Part shown: in pieces, positions 1 through 7,498 of the stretch
Numbering within the stretch: position 1 is the first letter of the stretch
Layout of the letters: each line of letters begins with the position of its first letter
Origin: Planctomycetota bacterium
GTDB lineage: Bacteria; Planctomycetota; UBA8742; UBA2392
Length of the DNA: 64,000 nt
NCBI GenBank assembly: GCA_019636215.1
Contig: JAHBXZ010000004.1
Location: 186,001-250,000, forward strand
Reading direction: 5' to 3'
Position numbers and translations under genes: made by a program
Notes under the pieces: generated by a model
The model's input: the letters and a program-made list of their open reading frames with translations, nothing else
Told to the model about the DNA's origin: nothing
The model's database searches: none

Positions 1-1
1 G

Positions 2-238
2 CGGGTGCGCAGCTTTGACGAACAGGAACTGATCCAGGGCCTGCAGAAGGTTGCCAACCGCATTACACAGGGCCTGCTGATTGCCGCCCTGGTGGTCGGC
101 GCGGCGCTGATCATGAACGTCAAGACCAGCTTCACCATTGCCGGCTACCCGGGGCTTGCGGTGCTGCTGTTCCTGCTGGCTGTGGCCGGCGCGCTGGTGC
201 TGGTGTGGGACATCCTGCGTCACGACCGGAAACGCTGA
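2..238 (+). CDS. C-terminal end of a UbiB/AarF/ABC1-family protein (5' truncated)
   Basis: Only the last 78 codons lie in the window; the frame is open to the left edge. The visible tail has a short charged helix, then two hydrophobic segments separated by a short polar stretch (around SFTIAGYPGLA), and ends with a basic tail (HDRKR). This is the typical C-terminal membrane hairpin of ABC1/UbiB-type atypical kinases, which are linked to quinone biosynthesis or lipid homeostasis. The kinase domain itself is outside the window, so the call rests on the resemblance of this tail alone. The next gene starts 31 bp downstream on the same strand. Confidence 0.6.
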   Translation, partial: RVRSFDEQELIQGLQKVANRITQGLLIAALVVGAALIMNVKTSFTIAGYPGLAVLLFLLAVAGALVLVWDILRHDRKR

Positions 239-269
239 CAGATTCGGCCTTGCCACGGAACACACCTGC

Positions 270-1115
270 ATGGCCACCGGCCCCGAGATTTTTGATGCAC
301 ACTTTCTGCGCGAGCTTGCGGCGCTGGATGCCGCGTTGCTGCGCCTGCGCGGGCAGGCCGGCGAAGGCATTGCCCGGCGCGGCCGCGGCGCCGGGGCGCA
401 GGACTTTCGCGGCCACCGGCCCTATTCCCCGGGCGACGACCTGCGCCGCCTGGACTGGAATGCCTACGGCCGCCTGGGCCGGTTTTTCATGCGCGAGTTC
501 GAGCGCGAACGCACCGAACACGTCACCCTGCTGCCGGATCAAAGCCAAAGCATGCGGGGTGCCAAGTGGTCGCTGGCCTGCCGCGTTGCGGCGGCGGTGG
601 GCTACCTGGCGTTGCAGCGGGGAGGCACGGCGGCCGTCTGGGGTGACGCGCCGGTGGAAGGCGCGGCGCGTTTTGCGCGGCTGCTGGACGGCCTGCGCGC
701 GCTTGCGCCCGACGGCGGCGACCTTGGCCCGCGGCTGGAAGAGATCGCCTCGCGCGGGCGCGCGCCTGCGGACCTGTTTGTGCTGACAGACGGGCTGGAG
801 CCGCTGGAACGCTTCAGCCCGCTGGCGCAGCTGGCCTCGCGCGGCACCAGCGCGACTGTGCTGGTGATGCTGGACCCGATTGAGATGAACCCGGCGCCGG
901 TCGGCCCGGTGGAGCTTTACGGGCGCGAGCAGGGCCGGGCGATTTCCATGCAGGTGGATGAAGCCCTGGTGCGTGAGTACCAGCAGGAACTCGGCAGGCA
1001 CATCGACGGGCTGGAACTTCAGGCAAGGCGGCACGGCTGGACGGTGGCGGTGTGCGAAAGCAGCGCTGACCTGCGCGGGCTGTTTCTGCACAAACTGGCC
1101 GGGGAGGTTCCATGA
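270..1115 (+). CDS. DUF58 family protein (vWA-like), MoxR-associated
   Basis: 281 residues. The DUF58 signature is clear near residues 45-75: a FRGHRPYSPGDDLRRLDW stretch followed by REFERER. After it comes an LLPDQSQSM segment, which resembles the metal-site-like start of a vWA fold. DUF58 proteins usually work with MoxR AAA+ ATPases and BatA-like membrane proteins in envelope-associated assembly or maturation. Here the next gene is BatA-like and overlaps by 4 nt (ATGA), so translation is probably coupled. No MoxR gene is adjacent; the nearest are near 23.5 and 60.2 kb. ATG 270 is chosen because the upstream extension is arginine/cysteine-rich and overlaps the previous gene. Confidence 0.85.
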   Translation: MATGPEIFDAHFLRELAALDAALLRLRGQAGEGIARRGRGAGAQDFRGHRPYSPGDDLRRLDWNAYGRLGRFFMREFERERTEHVTLLPDQSQSMRGAKWSLACRVAAAVGYLALQRGGTAAVWGDAPVEGAARFARLLDGLRALAPDGGDLGPRLEEIASRGRAPADLFVLTDGLEPLERFSPLAQLASRGTSATVLVMLDPIEMNPAPVGPVELYGREQGRAISMQVDEALVREYQQELGRHIDGLELQARRHGWTVAVCESSADLRGLFLHKLAGEVP

Positions 1116-2509
1116 GCCTGCATTCCCCGGCGGCTTTGCTGTTGCTGGCCGCGCTTGCCGTGCTGGCCTGGCTGGCGTGGCGTTCCGCCCGGCCGGTGCG
1201 GCTGGAGACCGGCACGCTGTTTCTTTGGCAGCGCGTGCTGGCCCGCCACGCGGCACCGGCGCAGCGCCGCCGCCGCGTGGAGCCACTGTTGTGGCTGCTG
1301 GCGGCAGCCACCGCGCTGGCGGCGCTGGGTGCTGCCGGCCCGGCCTGGACGGCGGCCGCCGGCGCACCGCGCGTGGCGGTGTTCATAGAACCCCTGTCGC
1401 CGTCGGATGTAGGGCCCGGCCTGGCGGAAGTGCTGGATCGCGCCGCGCAGGCGGCACCGGGGGCCGACCTGCATGTCTGGTCGGCTGCGCTGCCCGAGGA
1501 AGACAGCCCCGGCCGATGGCATGTGCTGGCCCGGGCACCGCTGGCGGCGCAACTGGCCCAGTTTGAACGCGAGAGCGCAGGGCTGGAGGCAAGGCTGTAC
1601 TTCCTGTGTCGCCCGGACCGGCAACCGGCGGAAGTCGGCCTGGTTCTGCCGCGGGTGACGGCCGCCCGCCCGGCCGTGATTTTCGAGGCGCGCAGCGAGG
1701 GCGAGTCTGTGTTTCTGCGTTCGGGCGGCGGGGCAGGCGCGCGCGTTGAGGGGGCATCGTTTCGCGGTGCTGTCACCAGCGGCGATGAAGTAGAGCGCGA
1801 GTACGCGGCCACAAGCGCCGAGGTGCACGTGCGCGGCCCGGGCCAGTCGCTGGTGCTGCGGCGCGATGTGCCCGCGCTGGGCGTCGGCCCGCAGTGGGCC
1901 GGTACCCGGCATGCCGCGTTGCTGGCGGCACTGGGCGGGCCTTCTGGTGCCGGCACGCCGGAGGCCTGGCTGGGCGCCGAAGACGCAAGGCCTGCGCTTC
2001 GCCTGCAACGCGGCGTGCCGACAGACCTGGCCGGCGCCGAACTTGCGGTGGACCCGCTGCACCCGCTGTTCCGCGAGTTGCCGCTGCAGGGCCTTGAGCT
2101 TGGCGCAGACGGTCGCGCGATTGCGCCCGCGCCCGGGCTGCGTCCGCTGGCCAGCTTTCGGCGCGGGGCCGAAATCGTGGGTCATGCGGTGGTGTTGTCG
2201 GCCGATGGCCGCGCCCTGGATTTTGCCGGCGACCCGTTTGCGGCTTCCACGACCACAGTGGCGGCGCTGCTGCTGGACAACGCGATCGGCGTGCTGACGG
2301 GCACTCGCCCGACGGATCGCCCCCTGTACCGGCTGGTGCAGGGCGAGCTGCCCTCGCGCCGCCAGGCCATGGCTGCTGCGTTTGAAGCGCAGGGAGAATT
2401 GCGCACGACCCCCGCGCCGGGCCGCACCCTGGAGGCGTCCCCATGGCTGCTTGTGGCGGCGGCGCTGCTGGCACTGGCTGCAACCGGCGTGGCCGTCAGA
2501 CTGCGTTAG
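1112..2509 (+). CDS. BatA-like membrane protein (N-terminal aerotolerance-type domain)
   Basis: 465 residues. An N-terminal hydrophobic segment (about 6-25), the LETGTLFLWQRVLAR motif, a basic RRRR stretch and a second membrane segment (about 50-75) match the two-helix head of BatA/BatB-type proteins. The middle is soluble and the protein ends with a third membrane helix (about 443-463) just before the C-terminus. A single TM plus short basic tail at the end suggests the large middle region lies on the outer face of the membrane. It overlaps the DUF58 gene by 4 nt and presumably works with it. No catalytic motif is visible. Confidence 0.7.
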   Translation: MSLHSPAALLLLAALAVLAWLAWRSARPVRLETGTLFLWQRVLARHAAPAQRRRRVEPLLWLLAAATALAALGAAGPAWTAAAGAPRVAVFIEPLSPSDVGPGLAEVLDRAAQAAPGADLHVWSAALPEEDSPGRWHVLARAPLAAQLAQFERESAGLEARLYFLCRPDRQPAEVGLVLPRVTAARPAVIFEARSEGESVFLRSGGGAGARVEGASFRGAVTSGDEVEREYAATSAEVHVRGPGQSLVLRRDVPALGVGPQWAGTRHAALLAALGGPSGAGTPEAWLGAEDARPALRLQRGVPTDLAGAELAVDPLHPLFRELPLQGLELGADGRAIAPAPGLRPLASFRRGAEIVGHAVVLSADGRALDFAGDPFAASTTTVAALLLDNAIGVLTGTRPTDRPLYRLVQGELPSRRQAMAAAFEAQGELRTTPAPGRTLEASPWLLVAAALLALAATGVAVRLR

Positions 2510-2707
2510 AGCATTTTCACAGTTCGTTTGCAGGCTTCCGCTTGCGGCGGGCTTCGCATCTCTGCGTCGCGCTCCCTCAGCCCCTTGAAAACGCGGTGCG
2601 TTTTCAAGCCGTTGCACTGCAACCCTCCAGCCACGCCTGCGTCCGCGCTCCTTGATCTGCTCGCCCGGCGCTGCGCGGAGTCTCTGCAACCAAACAGCGA
2701 AAAAGCT
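2510..2707. other. Intergenic stretch with an 11-bp perfect hairpin
   Basis: Between the convergent BatA-like and PH-like genes there is no credible gene. The notable feature is a perfect hairpin at 2584-2608 (CTTGAAAACGC, loop GGT, GCGTTTTCAAG). It is not followed by a T-run on either strand, so an intrinsic terminator is only possible, not shown. Its core resembles the GAAACGC-acc-GCGTTTC hairpin inside the REP units near 9.6 kb. Confidence 0.5.
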
Positions 2708-3454
2708 CTAGCGCGAGCGATCTTCGTCAACCTTGATGAATCGCATGAACTCGCGGACCTTGGTCTCGACGTGGTTGACACGGAACACGTTGTCAACCAC
2801 CAGCGACTTGTGTGCGTCGGCGCCGACACCGGGCTTGAAGATCAGCCTGCCGCTGCCGAACAGCAGAAACTCGAACACGTCAGGGATCTCTTTTTCTACG
2901 GCCATGTTGATGGTCGCGTAGTGGCGTTCGTCGCCCAGCACACCGTGCTTGTGCGTAAGCTGGTTGGGCGAAAGCACCCAGTAGTTGAAGCGCGTGGTGG
3001 TGAAGGCCATCAGGAACAGCACCGCGAACATCGCCGCCATCATCGCGTAGAAGTTGTGGTGCAGGTCAAGTTCGTACTGGTCAAAAAACCGGAAGATGCT
3101 GCCGTAGATTTCGGCCTCGGTCTGCAGGTCCCACACCCACAGCCCCACGAACAGCAGGGCCACACAGGCCAGCGTGGCGATGAAGTTGTTGCGCCCGAAG
3201 TCAAAAGTCTGGACCAGCATGTTGAAGAAAAACACCACGACCCAGGCAACACCCAGCGCCGAAGGGCTGACCACCGGCGCCTCGGTTACGCCGCCGCCCA
3301 GGAAGAAAAACACCAGCGAAAGCAGCATCACCGGCCACATCAGCACGATCTTGGGAAACGGGTGAATCACAATGCGATCGGGCGCACTCTGGCCGGTCTG
3401 GGCCATTGCCTGTTTGACGGGAATGTCGCCGCTTGGGGTGGCTGGTCCGGACAT
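2708..3454 (-). CDS. Membrane protein with a C-terminal bacterial PH-like region, unknown function
   Basis: 248 residues. Hydrophobic segments lie at about 35-55, 65-85, 92-112 and 135-155. The C-terminal soluble part (about 157-240) starts FNYWVLSPNQLTHKHGVLG and alternates strand-like stretches, ending in a helix, as bPH2-type bacterial PH domains do. The role is unknown; proteins of this shape are usually membrane-associated scaffolds. A strong ribosome site (GGAGGAGACC) sits right before ATG 3454. The PH assignment rests on pattern resemblance only. Confidence 0.6.
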   Translation of the reverse strand: MSGPATPSGDIPVKQAMAQTGQSAPDRIVIHPFPKIVLMWPVMLLSLVFFFLGGGVTEAPVVSPSALGVAWVVVFFFNMLVQTFDFGRNNFIATLACVALLFVGLWVWDLQTEAEIYGSIFRFFDQYELDLHHNFYAMMAAMFAVLFLMAFTTTRFNYWVLSPNQLTHKHGVLGDERHYATINMAVEKEIPDVFEFLLFGSGRLIFKPGVGADAHKSLVVDNVFRVNHVETKVREFMRFIKVDEDRSR

Positions 3455-3499
3455 GGTCTCCTCCGATGGCGGGCAGTGTAGTTTGCCGGCGCAATCAGG

Positions 3500-4795
3500 C
3501 TATGGCTGCAGCACCTGCGGCATGATCAGCACCGAACTGCCGCGCACATTCTTGGCAACCTCCGGGTCGGACAGCACCGTGGTCAGCAGGTTGGTCAACA
3601 GTGCCAGCTGCGCGCGCCCGAACTTGAGCAGTTCCGAGATGTGAACAAACGAGGCCTCGGCGGCGGACTTTGGCTCGGGGTTCAATGTGGTAAGCCAGTC
3701 GTCAAAGGCGTACTCGGCGCCGTCCACGGCATCGCGGGCCACGCCGAACTGCTGGGCGATCCAGTCTTTCATGTGGCCCTTGAGAGTGTCGCGGCTGTTG
3801 GCCTGCAATGGCCGCGCGACGCCCTGGAACATCAGCGCGGGCGAATACAGGTCAATGCCCAGGTAACCTTCGGTCTGGGGGCTGACAACCAGGGCCTTCT
3901 GTTCCGGGGTTGTGACCAGCCACATCTGTTCGGTGAACCACTGCTTCAGTTCGGCTTCATCCATGATCTTGCGAAGCTGCATGGTCTCGGGTGTGTAGGC
4001 GTCGTTGATGATCTTCCAGCGTTTTTCGTAGTCCTCGCCGAGTTCCGAAAGGCGTTTCTTCTGGGCATCGCTCAAGGGGTTGCCGGCCGCGGCAAGCTGC
4101 GCCGCCAGCAGGTTCGCAATGCTGACGGGGTGGGTGTACTCGCCGTTGACACTGTCGACGTGGGTCGGAACTTTGCCTTGCAGCGCAACGGCCAGCTTGA
4201 CCAGCTTCATGTTCTGGGCGCCGATCTTTTTCATCGCTTCGGCGTCGGGCTGGCGGCCTTCGCGGATGGCCCTGGCCAGTGGCTCCATCTGTGGTGTCAT
4301 GGCCTGAAGCGCGCCGCCAAGTTCTTTCCAGTCGGCGTTTTTCAGCTCAGGCAGGTCGCCCCAGTTGCCAAAACGTATCTCTACACTGCCGGCTTCCGGC
4401 GTTGGCGTAGGCACAGGTTGCGGCTGGGCCTCGGCGAGTTTTGTTTCCAGTTCCTTGACCCGGCCTGACAGGCGCGCGCCTTCGGCTGCAAGGCCGTCGC
4501 GTTCCTGTTCGGCGGCGCTCAGGTCGGCCTGCAGCTTTTCGGCAAGCTGCTTTGCCGCTTGCAGTTCTTCTCGCAGCCGCGCGGCCTCGGGCTGGGCGGG
4601 CGGCGAGTCAACAGGGTCAGGGCTGGATGCCTGCGTGGTCGCGCTGGTCGCCACGGGGGCGGCCGGCCCGGTTGCAGGGGCCGAGGCCGGCGCCAGCATC
4701 AACCAGCCCACCGCGCCTCCGATCAGAAGGCAAAGCACACCCGAAATCACGGCAACAGAAATCAACGCAGGCAGGGCATCGTTTCGCATGGTCAT
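3500..4795 (-). CDS. Single-pass membrane protein with coiled coil, unknown function
   Basis: 431 residues. A short cytoplasmic start, one TM helix (about 12-34), a Pro/Ala-rich linker, then a heptad-rich segment (about 65-120) that looks like a coiled coil. A mostly helical domain of about 290 residues follows, with no motif I recognise. The start codon overlaps the stop of the upstream lipoprotein gene (ATGA), so the two form a translationally coupled pair. The shared design (membrane anchor, coiled coil, soluble helical domain) suggests they work together at the cell envelope, but this is inference. Confidence 0.7.
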   Translation of the reverse strand: MTMRNDALPALISVAVISGVLCLLIGGAVGWLMLAPASAPATGPAAPVATSATTQASSPDPVDSPPAQPEAARLREELQAAKQLAEKLQADLSAAEQERDGLAAEGARLSGRVKELETKLAEAQPQPVPTPTPEAGSVEIRFGNWGDLPELKNADWKELGGALQAMTPQMEPLARAIREGRQPDAEAMKKIGAQNMKLVKLAVALQGKVPTHVDSVNGEYTHPVSIANLLAAQLAAAGNPLSDAQKKRLSELGEDYEKRWKIINDAYTPETMQLRKIMDEAELKQWFTEQMWLVTTPEQKALVVSPQTEGYLGIDLYSPALMFQGVARPLQANSRDTLKGHMKDWIAQQFGVARDAVDGAEYAFDDWLTTLNPEPKSAAEASFVHISELLKFGRAQLALLTNLLTTVLSDPEVAKNVRGSSVLIMPQVLQP

Positions 4796-5799
4796 TCTCC
4801 GGCGGGTTTACGGGCGTCCTCAACCTTCTTCTGTTCGGCCAGCAGCGCCTCGTTGCGCGGGGATTTGTCCAGCCCGGCCTGGCACTTGGCTGCGGCTTCA
4901 TCGAGCTTGTTCTGCTTGCGGTACCACTGGCTGTAACCGACATAGATGTCGGCGAATCTTTCTTCCCAGGTCAGTTTGGCCTGCAGGTCCAGCGCGCGCT
5001 TTAGGTCCTTGTCGGCGGCCTTGAACTCGGGCGTGAATGCGGGGTACTCCACCTTCATCAGCGCCAGGAAGTGAACGGCCTCATAAAAGTCCGGGTCGAG
5101 TTCCAGGGCCTTTGTGGCCTCTTCGGTGATCTGGCCGGCCAGCGTGGCCTGGCCCATGAAGTCGTCGCGCTTGATATCACCAAAGCGCGAGATCAGCGCG
5201 TTGGCCAGCGCCAGCCGCGCGTGCTTGTTGCCCGGTTCGTCTTTCACCCATTGCTGCATCTGGGTGATGACGCGGTCGCGGGTTTCTTTGTCGGACTTGA
5301 ACAGCAGCTCCAGCAGCTCGTCGCGCTGTTTGCCGGTGGCGGCGTCGGATTTGACCATCGGCAGCAGGGCCTCAATGCGCTTGTTGGAGTCCTCTACGGT
5401 CGCGGCGTCGGGCCTTGGCGGCGTGTCGGCCTGGGGCGCAGGCTGCGCCGCAGGCTGGGCGGCCCTGGCGGCCTCAAGGTCAGCGATTTTCTTTTCAAGT
5501 TCGGCAATCGTGGCCTTCAACCCTGCCACCTGGGGGTCGGGCGCGGCAGGTGCGGGTTTGTCGGCTTCGGGGGCGGGCTTCTGCGCGGCCTCCAGCTTGT
5601 CCTTGAGTTCGCCCAGTTGCCTGCGCAATGCGGCGGCTTCGCGCAGCGCGGTCTCGGCGTTGACTGTTGCGTCCACGGCCGCCTGTTCGCTGACGGCCAG
5701 GCGAGCCCTGGCGGCGGCCAGTTCGGCCTCTGTGTTGGCATCTTTGCAGCCGGCCAGCAGGGTCAGACATGCGACGCCAAGCAGCAGGTGTGTTTTCAT
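4792..5799 (-). CDS. Lipoprotein with coiled coil and TPR-like region
   Basis: 335 residues. A lipoprotein signal peptide with lipobox LLAGC (Cys about 17) is followed by a long Ala/Glu/Arg/Lys-rich coiled coil (about 22-125) and a Pro-rich break. The C-terminal half is helical and TPR-like, e.g. EEATKALELDPDFYEAVHFL and NKLDEAAAKCQAGLDKSP. It is the first gene of a two-gene operon; its stop overlaps the next start. The likely role is protein-protein interaction on the periplasmic side of a membrane; no enzyme motif is seen. The TPRs are degenerate in the middle. Confidence 0.75.
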   Translation of the reverse strand: MKTHLLLGVACLTLLAGCKDANTEAELAAARARLAVSEQAAVDATVNAETALREAAALRRQLGELKDKLEAAQKPAPEADKPAPAAPDPQVAGLKATIAELEKKIADLEAARAAQPAAQPAPQADTPPRPDAATVEDSNKRIEALLPMVKSDAATGKQRDELLELLFKSDKETRDRVITQMQQWVKDEPGNKHARLALANALISRFGDIKRDDFMGQATLAGQITEEATKALELDPDFYEAVHFLALMKVEYPAFTPEFKAADKDLKRALDLQAKLTWEERFADIYVGYSQWYRKQNKLDEAAAKCQAGLDKSPRNEALLAEQKKVEDARKPAGE

Positions 5800-6000
5800 T
5801 CGCTCTCCTTGCGGGGCAAGCTACCAGCGGGGGGCCCCAGTCGCGTTTGCAATTGTCCGGCTGCTTTGTAACCAGCGTGCGATCTGTGTGCCCGCATGAT
5901 TCGCTTTTGCGGCGTGCTTCTTTCGTGTCGCGCGCATGCACTTGGCTTGACCGGCCCCCTTTGCCCCATAGACTGCGCCCTCTTTGCGGCCGGAGTATGC

Positions 6001-6942
6001 ATGGTTCGTGCTGTGATGCTTGTCGGGCTGGCCCTGCTGCTGGCGGCGGTTTCTCCGCTGGCCGCGCAGGAGGCCCCCACACGACCGGCCGGCCCCGAAG
6101 ACCTGGACTTCAAGCTGGGTCGCGGCAAGCCCGGCCGCGGGCCGCACCCCAGCGAAACGCCCAAGTACCGCGAACTGGGTATCGGCGACCTGGGGTTTGC
6201 CTTTGCCGCATTCTACACCGCCCGCAGCTACAACATCAGCGACATCCGCAAGCTGGACCACAGCCTGGCCAACAGCTGGCTGCACAGTTTTGACCCATGG
6301 GGGCTGGGCACGCGCATTCATGCCGAGTACCGGCTCAGCAATGAGTGGTACCTCAGCCTGATCCAGCGCGCCGACGTGGCGTTCGGGCTGCTGAACACCC
6401 CGCACCACGAGACATTCAGCTTCTATGAGCTTCCGTTTACGCAGAACTACCCGGCATCCAACGATAACCAGAAGCTCAGCGTGAACCTGGAACTTGAGTT
6501 CTCGGTGCGCTGGCGCTGGCTGTGGTTCACGGCCAAGGCCAACAGCTGGATGGTCTTTCGCAAGACCGAAGTGCGCGGTCGCCGTGACACATTCGTGGAC
6601 GGCCAGCTTGGCACGCTGGATTCAGTCAAGGACCGCAAGCGCACGGACTGGGACAACGCCTTTGTCTACGGTGCCAGCACCGGTGTCGGGTTTGACTTCT
6701 TCTTTGTGGATGAGTCCGCGCGCTTCATTGTGTTTGCCATGTGGCGCCCCTTCAACGTGGTACGCTTTCGCGACGCCACCGGCATCACCAACGGGCTGGA
6801 GTTCATTGTGCGCTCGGCGGATTTTGACCTGACCGACCAGGCCGGCATTTACTTCGAGGCCTCGGCGCAGATGTACCTGCCCACCGACGAGTTCAACGAC
6901 ATCTATTATTCGCAGTTCAGTTTCGGCATCCGCTGGCGTTAG
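6001..6942 (+). CDS. Secreted, probably outer-membrane beta-barrel-like protein
   Basis: 313 residues. A clear signal peptide (about 1-22, ending PLAAQ) is followed by a charged segment and then alternating polar/aromatic stretches such as HAEYRLSNEWYLSLIQ and NLELEFSVRWRWLWFTAKA. It ends in a strand with terminal aromatic/basic residues (FSFGIRWR). This alternation and the C-terminal strand resemble outer-membrane barrels. The function is unknown. ATG 6001 is preferred over an upstream in-frame ATG because the signal peptide begins there. It ends overlapping the end of the convergent zinc-ribbon gene by 4 nt. Confidence 0.6.
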   Translation: MVRAVMLVGLALLLAAVSPLAAQEAPTRPAGPEDLDFKLGRGKPGRGPHPSETPKYRELGIGDLGFAFAAFYTARSYNISDIRKLDHSLANSWLHSFDPWGLGTRIHAEYRLSNEWYLSLIQRADVAFGLLNTPHHETFSFYELPFTQNYPASNDNQKLSVNLELEFSVRWRWLWFTAKANSWMVFRKTEVRGRRDTFVDGQLGTLDSVKDRKRTDWDNAFVYGASTGVGFDFFFVDESARFIVFAMWRPFNVVRFRDATGITNGLEFIVRSADFDLTDQAGIYFEASAQMYLPTDEFNDIYYSQFSFGIRWR

Positions 6943-7241
6943 AGCTGTGGCGGCTCGCCCGCCGCGCCGTCCCCCGGTGGCAGGGGCTGGTTTTCCGACA
7001 ACATGCCAAGCGCCGCCAGCGCATGAAACGTAAGATAGCCGCACCTGGCGCAGGCAATGCACACGCTGGGCAGGAGGCGTTCCGCATGCTCGGCTTCCAG
7101 TATCATGGCCAGCGCGAACACGGCATAGCCGTCCACCAGCGTGAACTTTTCGTGGCCGCAGCGTCCGCAGGGGCGGTTCATGCCGCGTTCCTGCAGGCGC
7201 TTGACGATGTCAGCGCGGAATTCTTCAGGCCAGGCGTCCAT
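6939..7241 (-). CDS. Small zinc-ribbon protein, unknown function
   Basis: 100 residues from ATG 7241 (MDAWPEEFRADIVKR). Two Cys pairs, CGRCGHEKF near residue 25 and CIACARCGY near residue 60, form a probable zinc ribbon. A C-terminal TFHALAALGML helix follows. The family is familiar as small Zn-ribbon proteins of unknown role. Frame extension to 7277 is possible but adds a Cys/Ala-rich stretch that looks non-coding. It is convergent with the beta-barrel gene and divergent from another zinc-ribbon gene. Confidence 0.65.
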   Translation of the reverse strand: MDAWPEEFRADIVKRLQERGMNRPCGRCGHEKFTLVDGYAVFALAMILEAEHAERLLPSVCIACARCGYLTFHALAALGMLSENQPLPPGDGAAGEPPQL

Positions 7242-7282
7242 GGGGGCACAAGCTACAGCGCCGCACGCGGGGGGCAAGCGTC

Positions 7283-7498
7283 GTGAACGGCTGCCTTTAC
7301 TGCGGGTATGCGGGTGACCTGGTGTGGGTTCACGGCCACGGCCAGTGCCCGCAATGCGGCATCAACGTCGCACCCTGCTGCGACGGAGGAAACTGTGACG
7401 CCAGTGGCACGTTTTCGGGTAAGACAGCACCGGCGCAGTCCACTGACAGGCCGGAATCACCCCAGGTGCGGACATGGGACAACCAGCCATCAAGGTAA
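7283..7498 (+). CDS. Small zinc-ribbon protein (CxxC...CxxC), unknown function
   Basis: 71 residues starting at GTG 7283. CLYCGYAGDLVWVHGHGQ, then CPQCG and PCCDGGNC, show four to eight potential zinc-binding Cys. Short proteins with a C-Y-C-G...GHGQCPxCG pattern recur in Bacteroidetes and Planctomycetes with unknown function. It is divergent from the preceding zinc-ribbon gene with 41 bp between starts. Its 3' end overlaps the next gene start by 25 bp in another frame, suggesting coupled translation. Confidence 0.6.
   Translation: MNGCLYCGYAGDLVWVHGHGQCPQCGINVAPCCDGGNCDASGTFSGKTAPAQSTDRPESPQVRTWDNQPSR

Noticed and set aside
1019..2689. A 556-codon minus-strand frame over DUF58/BatA
   Set aside because: High GC makes long antisense frames common; the plus strand has the coupled DUF58/BatA pair with recognised domains.
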